Assembly (NCBI GenBank): GCA_964058845.1
Contig: CAXKVR010000732.1
Span: forward strand, 1 to 25,663
From: Carex sylvatica
Taxonomy: Eukaryota; Streptophyta; Magnoliopsida; Poales; Cyperaceae
DNA length: 25,663 bases
Reading direction: 5' to 3'
The notes under the pieces were generated by a model, which made no database searches, was not told the DNA's origin, and saw nothing but the letters and a program-made list of their open reading frames with translations. Each line of letters begins with the position of its first letter. The stretch's first letter is position 1. Positions 17,975 through 25,663 of the stretch are shown piece by piece. The position numbers and the translations under genes were made by a program.

Positions 17975-20900
17975 GTTTTGAGATTTCTCTTATTGTGCTT
18001 TTAGACATGTTTGAATGTGCTCTGTTTTCACCAACTTTTTAAGTTTCATTGAACATTTGTATCAACTTTGATACTGCATGTTCGTTTAACGCGCTCTTAT
18101 TATGATTTGCAATATGATGAATTAAAGGGGCCAAAGTGAAAAACGTAGCAGTGTACGTATCGTATAGACCAAGTCTACGGAACGGAGGCTTTCCATTTCG
18201 GGCAAGTTAAGGCGCATGGGATCCGGTGGCTTGACTTGAGCAAACTATTTCTGATTCCGTCATTTATTACCTGAATTCAGTTTCTACTTTAAATCGGATT
18301 TACTGTTTTCTAGGCCAAGATAAAGAAGGGAAAGCCCGCGGAGGAGGATACCGATGGTGAGAATAAGCTTCCGTATGTACACGTAAGAGCTCGCCGCGGC
18401 CAGGCGACTGATAGCCATAGCCTCGCTGAGCGGGTCGGCAACCAATTAACCATTCCTTTTCTCTACTATTCAAATAGGATTTTATGTGGCATACATGTTT
18501 GTTCGTAATTTGTAGCGAGTGATTTCCTCGATTTGTCCATTTTTATTGTACCTTTTGCTATTTTTGAGCTAAAAATGATTTTTGTTGATTTTTTAAATTT
18601 AGGCTAGAAGGGAAAAAATAAATGCTCGGATGAAGCTTCTTCAAGAGCTGGTCCCCGGCTGCAGTAAGGTTTGTTTTGTTGTTTCTTTTAAAATTAATAA
18701 TTACTATTTCGGTCAATAGATAAGGTTCCAAGTCCTGCCTTTATTATGAATAATCTTTTGCACAAACTAAAAATTTGTTTAAATTTTCATAAAATAATTC
18801 CTGCGCGTTAACTAGAGTAAAGCTAGGGTATGATTTGCTCATCAAAAGAGTTTGATGAGCCATAATTTCAAAAGTATACCGAATAGATTTCTAACGTTGA
18901 ATTCAAATTGTTAAAATTCATTTACTTCATAAATAATGCATGTAAATATAAAATTTTGAAAATTTTAATTTTATTTGCTAAAATGTTACGCAGTAAAAAA
19001 ATTTTTATAGATTAATTTATAAGTTATTTTATATATTTAATTTTTATTATTTTTACGACCACTTTACTTTGTAACAAATAAACTCAATAAAAAAATATTT
19101 CACAAACAAGATTAATTAGTGCGGAAGAATTTATTTCGAAGCAAGGCGTGGCAAGTTAGGTATACCTTCGTCTGGTGCACCGGATGGAAAAGTGCCACGT
19201 GTCTGCTCCAAATTTAGAAATTTTGCTTAAAACGGTTGAATATTGAAAAGAGAAGCGGGTTCAAATTTAATTTTGGCATACTGATCTTCAAATTATTTTG
19301 GGATTACAATGCCCACCAAAATTTTGGGAACCTTTGATTCTGGGAAAGGTCAGGTCTTGAATTTTTGTGGCTTCGACAATGTGTCTGTTGATGTAATGCA
19401 CCGCTTACATAAGGACTCCATCACAGTGACAAATGAATTATTCGGATTCGGTTCGACGAGATCAAAAATTCGTTATTTGGGAATGATTCATAATTATTCA
19501 GATCAGAGATCTCAGTCGTGCAAGAGAGGAAAAGAAATTCTAGGAAAAATTCGGAAAAAAATTCGCGAATTATTTAGATTTAATTCGATCAAATTTTGGT
19601 GAACTGAATAATTCGGCGTTCGATTCGCATTACTAAAAAAATGAATTATTCAGCTTTAATTCACGAATTTTGTGACTCTATGCCTTCATGGGCGTGTCAG
19701 TAACTTATTGCAGCTGTCTTTTTATTTAACATTGGCCACATACAATCCGGACTGGACAAGATAGAGGTTTCCCCGGTTCACCACCACGGCACCACCCAAT
19801 TATGTGGGGACCCGGGCCTTTGTTGCCTAGATATATTTCTCTATTGTTATTTGTTAGGGATTGAGAATAAATAATTGTAGTAATCTTAGGGGTAATTAAA
19901 TTAGTTTGCACCTGTTTCTAATCTTTCGGACCATGGTTTGTTATCAACTTAAAATTAACTTCATCAGAAATGTTGATGTAAACCTGATGTGTCTAAATAG
20001 GAACCGAAACTTCTGTCCACGTGTAGGAAATTTCTGTCAATAGATCCATCCGTCTATTTATTTATGATTTGAACGGTTATAATTGAAATAAAAAGAGTAT
20101 CAAATTGATACTTTAATTATGACCGCTCAAATCATAGATGAATAGACAAATGGATTCTTTTGGCAGGAATTTGAGATTTGGTTCTGTCTAAATATAGGAA
20201 TGTTGTTCGCATGATTAATAACTCTTTATCATAAATGACTGTTTAGGTTGTTGTTGGATTAGGGAAACTATATTAAAAACAGAAGAAAAAAAATCTAGAA
20301 ACAAGTTTTGTGGTTATGTAAATCTTTCAATATAATGAGTTTCATGTATCAAAAGAGTATATTTATAATTGGATTTCAATTATGGTAAGCTTCAACAAGC
20401 ACCTTTTGCTTAGCAACCATAGCCTTTGAGCCAACATATCGTAATTAAAATCACTTGACATTATCATCTATCTTAATATTATAAAATGAAACTATAATTA
20501 AGACAGATTGAGGATCAGCTGATATTTTTTTATATTGATACATTATTAAAAAAATATTCAAAATGCTTGAAATTTGGTTATTAGGCTATGTATATGCTAA
20601 ATGAGAAACCAATAAATCTACTATTCATTTATCATTATTATTTGAATTTTTTTAACGCTTGTTATTATCGAAATCATTATTGTCAGCAATTATTGCAAAA
20701 TGATATCTACTCATTAAATTGAGCATTTTGTGCAGCAATAGCATATATAGTCTCAGTCTCTGTCCTGAGTTCTGACATGTCTACTTCTCTTGGACTTGTG
20801 CAACCTTTTTTTTAAAGAAGTACAGCTCCTGGTAGAGACGTAGAGTACTTTATTTTTCTTGTCAAAATATTATTAGCTATTAATATATCTCTGGGCTACG

Positions 20901-23900
20901 TAACTATGTTAACTTGTTCCCTTTTGGAAGTCAAATCCACTGGTCAACGAATCCAAAGTGCGATAATAATCTATCTATCTATATTTATGTTATTATTACA
21001 TTAAATTATGTTAGGTAGCATGGCGTTTGCATTCTCGTTTTGCCTAAAACGAGTTGCATAAAGGCCCCTATTTATGTGCGAAATGTGTTTTTTTTTTTTT
21101 TTTTTTCAAATTTGTATGCATTTTAGATAATATATTTTTACTATGTTTTTTGATGTTCATGACGCATGTCAAAAATGTAAAATGCAGATATCAGGTACGG
21201 CACTGGTGTTGGATGAAATAATTAACCATGTACAGTACCTACAACGCCAAGTCGAGGTAGGTCCCTCGCTCCATTTCAATATTATTTCTTAAATTTTTGC
21301 ACCAGAGAAATGCTGTTCAAAGTTTAAAAAATAGCGAGATTTGTACTTCTATTCCTGAGAAATCCAAGCCTAGCAACAACCAATTGCAAAAGGAATATAA
21401 TTATTCAAAGTAGACAAGCAGTGGTATAGCTAGGGATGAAAACGGATCAGATATTATCCGATTGAATCCGAATATCTGTGCGGACATCTGACAGATATTA
21501 TGAAAACATGTATGTATATATCTATGGATATCCGACATCCAATCTGTATTCGTATCTGGAAAAAAAAAACTGAATATGAATACGATTTTACCACTATTCG
21601 ATCTGATTTCACCCCTAGCTATAGCACTATAACACGAAACAAGCTTTAGTGCCATTTGTTGAAGAGGAGGGTTCAAATGCCTTCATTTTTTATGCCTCCA
21701 TCATGCCTTCATTTTTAAAAACTTTAATAACTCTAAATTTAAATCTTAAAATTTAAAATAAAACCATTGGATATGATCTATGTTATTTTCTCAATGTGTC
21801 CATAAAAAATTATCACATTTTGATTTTCCTTTTATATAAATTAATAAGTTGAAAAATCAACGTCTAGAAATTATCCACATTAGTATACATTTTTACAAAC
21901 TCAAGATGACAATGAAGACAAAGTTGAAATGCCATAATTTTTTACATGTGCATATAGATAAAATGATTTAGTTCATATCCAATGATTTTATTTTGAATTT
22001 TAAGATTTAAATTTTGAATTATTAAAGTTTTTAAAAATGAAGACACGATGGAAACACAAAAAATGGAGGCATTTGAACCCTCCTCTTTGTTGAATATCTT
22101 TTATTTTTATTTTTTAGTAGTGAGATACTAATAACGTGTAATTGATGCACAGTATTTATCAATGAGGTTAGCAGCAGTGAATCCAAGAATAGACTTCAGT
22201 GGACTGGACAACTTTATAACTTCTACAACTACGGAGGTATCTATCTATCATTATCTATCTATCATTTATGAAAGAATTCTCAATAAACGCACATCACGCA
22301 ACACATAATTGAGATGGTAGGGATGTCTCCAGTGACCTCGAACTGGAGACAATTTGAAACCAATATATTTGTCTTTTCAAAAGAGGGTATGGACCGTATG
22401 GTCATCTCTCCATTATGTTCTTTGAATAAATGTGCTCGCTCCCAGTCCCACGCATTAAAAAGGTTAAATAAAGCTCTGAAATGTGTCAGAAGATTTGTAA
22501 AATTTTATGGAAAGTTCATCCCCTTTATGTAAATTTTTATGAAATGTTGTGAACTGGATATGTCCAATCGCCTTTGAACAGAGGATATGAATTGCACATG
22601 GGCCAAGAATCGGGTTGACCAATGATTATTACTGAATTTAAAATCATAGAAATTGATTGTCGTAATAGAAAATTTACCCTTCTCTGATTACCATGCCGAC
22701 TGCACTGTAATTTTTTGTTTTGTTAATTATAAAAGTACCTGTTTTCTCTTCTCTTTGTTTTTTTCCCAAGAAGAAGTTCCGTTTCTTATATAATAAATTT
22801 GTACTACAGTTGCGTCCTGTACTTATCTTTAATTTCCTACAATGGGACCACTAGGTCTAACTTTCTAATTGAACCCTTTGATCGTTCTTTCCATTGTTAT
22901 CTCCAGTATCCTCTCCATTCTTTGTCTCTCGATGTTTGTGAGAGAAACTGGTATTTGTTGGTCATGCAAGTTGGGTTTTTACATGTCCGGTTCGAATGAA
23001 ATGGAGAGGAAACAAAGCACTGTAATAAATATCTGAGACATAGAAACATAATAAACGAGAGATGTCCCAGTAGTCAGTTGGTGCTTCTTATTAAAGAGCC
23101 TCTTTTCATTGAACTAATAACTAATAATAAGCATCGACAAATTGTCGATCGTTATTTTGCTTTTTAATAAATTTTACCAAATCTATATTACTAACTTACT
23201 ATTGTGGTGGTACCATCATGAGTAGAAGAAATCAAGCTTTTTGCCAGAAGCATGTTTCCCAGATGGTACGGAGTTTAGTGCCACGTCTTATCTAACCACG
23301 GGTCTGGCACGGTACCCGATTTACGATGCATAACATAACATCACTCAAGTAATATAATATAAACAAGATATTGAAAATCAGAAAAAGAAAAAAAGAAAAA
23401 AAGGTGATATAACAAGGTATACAAGCAGTCAAGCATCATCCTATATAATTTATGTGTCAAGCCTATTGACATTGTTAGAATCTAAAAAGCCCTCTTTCTG
23501 ATTTGTACTATTGTACGGTTTTTGTAACAATGCATCACCAGTCACTTGAACTATTAGTGACCCAGCAAAATAAAGTTGAATAGATATGTCTGTTCGGCGT
23601 TTTTACTGTTTTTAACTGATTTTTTTTTTTTCTACAGAAACAGTAAAAATCAATTGAATTCCTGTGCTCATATCCATTGCCGATGGTGCACCAAACAGGC
23701 TTTTAGAGCCTGTTTGGCGTGATACTATTCACGTGGAAAAAAAAAATTCACTTAGACTAATTTTTTTTTTCCCACGTGAACAGTAATTTTTCAGCTCAAA
23801 ATTAGGTGTTCCTATTTCTATTCCTATTTTCAATGGAAACGCCGAACACGTCCTTAGAGTTCTATTGCCAATTTCTGTTGAATATTTTTTAGAAATCATG

Positions 23901-25647
23901 AATAAAAAAATAGATTTTATCAAACCAACTTAATTGTTTTGGTTTTTTATAAAAATTACAGGAATCGAGATGCCATTTTGGTTTGAATTTTTTTTTTGGG
24001 ACCGAATTATTATTTCGCTCGGAGTCATTTTCACAGATTTTTAAAAAAATTATGTTGTAAAACTTGTAAAAATATCTCAGACTGAATTGCTATTTCAGTT
24101 CAGGAAAAAAAAAATTCGGATTGAAATGATATTTCAGTTCTTATGGTTTTTGTAAAAAAGAAAGTAATCATGTTGATTTCATAAAAATTATTTTTTTAAT
24201 TATGGTTTATAAAAAAAAAATCGTTTCTGTTTGCCACCAAAAAAAGGTGTTCTATTATCTAAGCCACTAAGAAAAAGAAAGAAAAAGGTAAAAAAGTAAA
24301 GTACACTTTCTATTGTAAATTTAACGAATACAACAACATTGATTATGTACTTTTTATAACTACAAGAATTTTGCTTGTTACTTTGATTTTTTTTTTTTTT
24401 TACTTTGACGTCTGATTAGTTAGTCTTAAATTTTTTTGACATGATTATTGTTTGGTTCATATAATCTGGTTTGATCATTCTAATTTCATTTGGTAAGACT
24501 AACAAGCTCCTGGTTATAAAAAATATATATATAAATAAAAAACAATCAAAAGATAAGTAACAGTTCTCTGTTAATGCAGTGTGGGAGGTTAACTATAGGC
24601 AACACGAAGGCCAACACCGAGCTCGACCCGCAACAGCAACAGCCAGTGTGGTCTGAAGTCGGAGTTAGCGATGCCAACCAAATGAACAACAGTACAAGTA
24701 GCAAAAGACCTCAGAGCCAATTGCCACAAAACCAGCTGCAACAATTCTGGCATGTCGACTTGTTAAATGCTCAAAACCACTTGCAACCGTCAATTTGGGC
24801 GCAAGATGAGGTCGCTGGCAGCACGGTTCCGCTGCTTGTATTTGATCGCCTAAATCCGGGTAATTATTTTCTAAGTTAAGCATGATTTTATGTTTGGAAA
24901 TATATTTTTACGGAACTTTTCAATAATCATTGTTATTACATAACTCAAAAAACAATATAGTTTGTTAAGAGTTATGAAATGAAATATTGCCATGCAAAAC
25001 TTGGAATATTATATAAATTTACATTCTCCAAGTTCCAAGCACATTTTTCTTTTAAGATAACAATGAGAAAAAAAAATTCAACTTTGAAATATTCAAAAAT
25101 TTTAATCTTCCATAGGAATATACGGTTACTCACTGTAACTTTTGTATAGTGCTTTACAGCCTGACCACATCATTCATCTTATGTCGGTGTCAAAATGCAA
25201 TATCATTGGTCACATAATGTAAAAAGGTTGCTTGACAGTAAAGAAACACGATTTACCTCAAAAGACACCTCTGGGTGGTTGTAACTGGTAAGTTGTAGGT
25301 GCAATAGTTAGCTAGAATTATGCTGTGGCAATTGTAGAGAGGAGAGAGGAGACAGGTTTTTTGGTAAAAAAAGAAAAATTAGTCCATATTTTCTGAGTTA
25401 AAAAGAGAACACTCTCTGGTAAAATTGGGGGCTAGCTGGCACTTTGTCTGGGGGGCCCACACACAAGCAAATGCAATCAATTATTCTTTTCCAAGTGAAG
25501 ATTTTGGGATCTTTGCCCTTCCATTGTGCCCTAAGATTAGCTTGGGTTACCCCATTGGCACCATTGGGTTGGTCCCCTTGCTTGAAATCCTGAGTCACTG
25601 TGGCAGATGCTCATGAGTAAATCTGTGTTGCAGATACAGATAAGTAG
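17714..25647 (+). CDS. bHLH transcription factor, bHLH48/bHLH60-like; seven-exon model, 297 aa
   Basis: Join 17714-17974, 18314-18433, 18603-18668, 21188-21256, 22153-22236, 24580-24859, 25634-25647. All introns are GT-AG; the first five are phase 0 and the last phase 1. The N-terminal motif SFTALLGLPPSRAVELLH (18-35) and a RAARFSVFAA motif (48-57) are seen in Arabidopsis bHLH48/60. A basic linker leads to LPYVHVRARRG and the bHLH (about 112-172). His122, Glu126 and Arg130 are the E-box/G-box contacts; helix 2 (LVLDEIINHVQYLQRQVE) mediates dimerisation, and SMRLAAVNPRIDF follows. The C-terminus is Gln/Asn-rich. In Arabidopsis these proteins act in the nucleus with PIF and gibberellin signalling in growth and flowering; a similar role here is inferred. 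No frame break was found. Introns 3-5 are large and hold MITEs. Confidence 0.9.
17975..18313 (+). other. bHLH intron 1 (339 bp), with a possible cryptic microexon
   Basis: GTTTTG...TTTCTAG. Joining exons 1 and 2 gives a smooth GSGNGK|AKIKKGKPAEE linker, so no extra exon is required. However, 18128-18152 encodes QSEKRSS in one frame and is followed by a strong GTACGT donor. See findings. Confidence 0.8.
18314..18433 (+). CDS. bHLH exon 2 (residues 88-127), basic region
   Basis: Encodes AKIKKGKPAEEDTDGENK, LPYVHVRARRGQATDSHSL and AER. It contains the DNA-contacting His and Glu. Acceptor TTTTCTAG|GCC, donor CGG|GTCGGC. An internal CAC|GTAAGA site could act as a cryptic donor. Confidence 0.95.
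18603..18668 (+). CDS. bHLH exon 3 (residues 128-149), end of basic region and helix 1
   Basis: Encodes ARREKINARMKLLQELVPGC then SK. Acceptor TTTAG|GCT, donor AAG|GTTTGT. It is an exact multiple of three, and skipping it would remove helix 1 without a frameshift. Confidence 0.97.
18669..21187 (+). other. bHLH intron 3 (2519 bp)
   Basis: Large intron splitting the loop of the bHLH domain. It contains a perfect 10-bp stem with a 4-nt loop (GCTCATCAAA-AGAG-TTTGATGAGC, 18837-18860), a MITE at 20000-20184 and a T-run at 21088-21107. A 97-codon open frame (19309-19602) shows no family resemblance and overlaps repeated GAATTATTCGG / AATTCGCGAATTATT motifs, so I do not call it a gene. Confidence 0.85.
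20000..20184. mobile_element. MULE-type MITE in intron 3 (185 bp), perfect 10-bp TSD
   Basis: GGAACCGAAACTTC at the left and the complement of GAACCAAATCTC at the right. The inner arms match well: GTCTATTTATTTATGATTTG versus the complement of GTCTATTCATCTATGATTTG. TGTCTAAATA flanks both sides (19990-19999 and 20185-20194). Confidence 0.88.
21188..21256 (+). CDS. bHLH exon 4 (residues 150-172), loop and helix 2
   Basis: Encodes ISGTALVLDEIINHVQYLQR then QVE. Acceptor AATGCAG|ATA, donor GAG|GTAGGT. The Tyr in HVQYLQ replaces the Ser or Thr I recall in Arabidopsis members; this is not a contact residue. Confidence 0.97.
21431..21617. mobile_element. hAT-type MITE in intron 4 (187 bp)
   Basis: Ends TAGGGATGAAAACGGATCAG and the complement of TAGGGGTGAAATCAGATCG. 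The interior has ATCCGAATATCTG / GGATATCCGACATCC motifs typical of this widespread hAT MITE type. The flanks GGTATAGC (21423-21430) and GCTATAGC (21618-21625) form an 8-bp TSD with one mismatch. An ORF antisense across it is part of the MITE. Confidence 0.88.
21664..22085. mobile_element. MULE-type MITE, family D, copy 2, in intron 4 (422 bp), perfect 9-bp TSD
   Basis: GAGGAGGGTTCAAATGCCTT at the left and the complement of GAGGAGGGTTCAAATGCCTC at the right, with arms of about 200 bp (TTTTTAAAAACTTTAATAA... against its complement). TTTGTTGAA flanks both sides (21655-21663 and 22086-22094). It ends only 67 bp before the exon 5 acceptor. Confidence 0.93.
22153..22236 (+). CDS. bHLH exon 5 (residues 173-200)
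   Basis: Encodes YLSMRLAAVNPRIDFSGLDN then FITSTTTE. The SMRLAAVNPRIDF block is a hallmark of the subfamily. FSGLDNFIT resembles monocot rather than Arabidopsis members as I recall them. Donor GAG|GTATCT. Confidence 0.95.
23706..23853. mobile_element. Tourist-like (PIF/Harbinger) MITE in intron 5 (148 bp)
   Basis: TTA|GAGCCTGTTTGGCGT at the left and ACGCCGAACACGTCC|TTA at the right. TTA duplicated at 23703-23705 and 23854-23856 and the CCTGTTTGG-type terminus fit Tourist elements. The arms also pair through ATTCACGTGG / CCCACGTGAA. Immediately upstream (about 23590-23700), another GTTCGGCG...CCAAACAGG inverted pair suggests a second, degenerate relative. Confidence 0.75.
23880..24222. mobile_element. 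MULE-type MITE, family B, copy 3, in intron 5 (343 bp)
   Basis: GAATATTTTTTAGAAATCAT at the left, the complement of GATTTTTTTTTTATAAACCA at the right, interior closely like copies at 918 and 16733. The flanks are ATTTCTGTT (23871-23879) and GTTTCTGTT (24223-24231), 9 bp with one mismatch. Confidence 0.88.
24580..24859 (+). CDS. bHLH exon 6 (residues 201-293 and first base of 294), C-terminal region
   Basis: Encodes CGRLTIGNTKANTELDPQQQ, a Gln/Asn-rich middle (PQSQLPQNQLQQFWHVDLLN) and PSIWAQDEVAGSTVPLLVFD. The E|CGR junction and FWH..L motif match what I recall of grass homologues. Acceptor TTAATGCAG|TGT; donor CCGG|GTAATT in phase 1. If the donor is not used, the frame continues GNYFLS and stops at TAA 24877-24879. 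Confidence 0.85.
24860..25633 (+). other. bHLH intron 6 (774 bp), candidate for regulated retention
   Basis: GTAATT...TTGTGTTGCAG. No MITE is evident. A GC-richer patch at 25420-25570 contains open frames on both strands with no resemblance to known proteins. Confidence 0.65.
25634..25647 (+). CDS. bHLH exon 7 (last four residues and stop), tentative
   Basis: After the phase-1 join the codons read GAT ACA GAT AAG TAG, giving ...NPDTDK and a stop at 25645-25647. The acceptor GTTGCAG|AT is strong, and a very short final coding exon is usual in this bHLH class. The 3' UTR runs off the window, so no poly(A) signal can be checked. The alternative is that the gene ends in exon 6. Confidence 0.55.
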
Positions 25648-25663
25648 GCCATTTTAGATGCCA

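Larger units (their letters stand above)
21257..22152 (+). other. bHLH intron 4 (896 bp), mostly MITE sequence
   Basis: Two MITEs (21431-21617 and 21664-22085) make up about two thirds of the intron. The acceptor is TGATGCACAG|TAT. Confidence 0.9.
22237..24579 (+). other. bHLH intron 5 (2343 bp)
   Basis: It begins with a (TATC)n-like tract (22238-22262) right at the donor. Two MITEs sit near its 3' end (23706-23853 and 23880-24222). Open frames at 22314-22532 and 22799-22999 lack family resemblance or splice support and are treated as chance. Confidence 0.85.

Noticed and set aside
17390..18008. Antisense and alternative-frame ORFs over bHLH exon 1 and promoter
   Set aside because: GC-rich shadow frames; Arg/Gly-rich translations are typical of the opposite strand of a Pro/Ala-rich exon.
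18837..18860. Perfect 10-bp stem-loop as a terminator or miRNA
   Set aside because: Too short for a plant miRNA precursor, and bacterial-type termination does not apply; kept only as an intron note.
19309..19602. 97-codon open frame in bHLH intron 3
   Set aside because: No family resemblance, no splice support, and the end overlaps repetitive GAATTATTCG motifs. The flanking GTGACAAA / TTTTGTGAC pair (about 19426 and 19677) hinted at a MITE, but I could not find a convincing TSD.
22314..22999. ORFs of 72 and 66 aa in intron 5
   Set aside because: No recognisable domain or splice context; length is within chance expectation for an intron of 2.3 kb.
25398..25616. Overlapping ORFs in the GC-richer patch of intron 6
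   Set aside because: Both strands are open, no family resemblance, and no splice sites link them to the bHLH frame.

Overview
The window is plant nuclear DNA: AT-rich, with one intron-containing transcription-factor gene and many plant transposable elements. There are no operons, Shine-Dalgarno sites or CRISPR arrays. The GC-rich first exon followed by AT-richer later exons, and the TTE|CGR-like junction and FWH motif near the end of the gene, point to a monocot. That is an inference from remembered family features; the species is not identified.

Left part (1-9000). The window opens inside a 181-bp tandem repeat (1-298). Short inverted-repeat elements follow, and most have 8-10 bp target-site duplications (TSDs) typical of Mutator-like (MULE) insertions. 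One element (about 1321-2147) carries what looks like a complete small promoter/leader/ORF cassette on the minus strand. A 1.5-kb foldback element (3696-5191) has a perfect 9-bp TSD and nearly identical arms of about 0.7 kb. Next come a reverse-oriented 1.7-kb probable solo LTR (5442-7173) and a truncated antisense LINE 3' end (7722 to about 8140).

Middle part (9000-15750). This holds a GC-richer orphan promoter-like block (about 9030-9340), a broken gene of the putative plant transposon protein type (11223-12430), and the tail, polypurine tract and 3' LTR of a Copia-type retrotransposon (about 13600-14926). The sequence upstream of the broken gene and the U3 of the LTR both contain repeated near-palindromes of the form CCGTTNNAACGG. 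Behind the LTR lie a degenerate fragment and a tandem-repeat terminal arm (about 15540-15721) whose end resembles that of the foldback element.

Right part (17300-25663). One plus-strand gene encodes a bHLH transcription factor of the Arabidopsis bHLH48/bHLH60 type. My model has seven exons (17714-25647, 297 aa), a conserved His-Glu-Arg DNA-contact pattern and canonical GT-AG introns. Its promoter and large introns 3-5 hold at least seven MITE-like insertions of MULE, hAT and Tourist type. Retention of the last intron would replace the last four residues with eight others.

The bHLH gene is the only confident functional host gene. The rest is a layered transposon landscape in which several miniature families occur two or three times within 25 kb.
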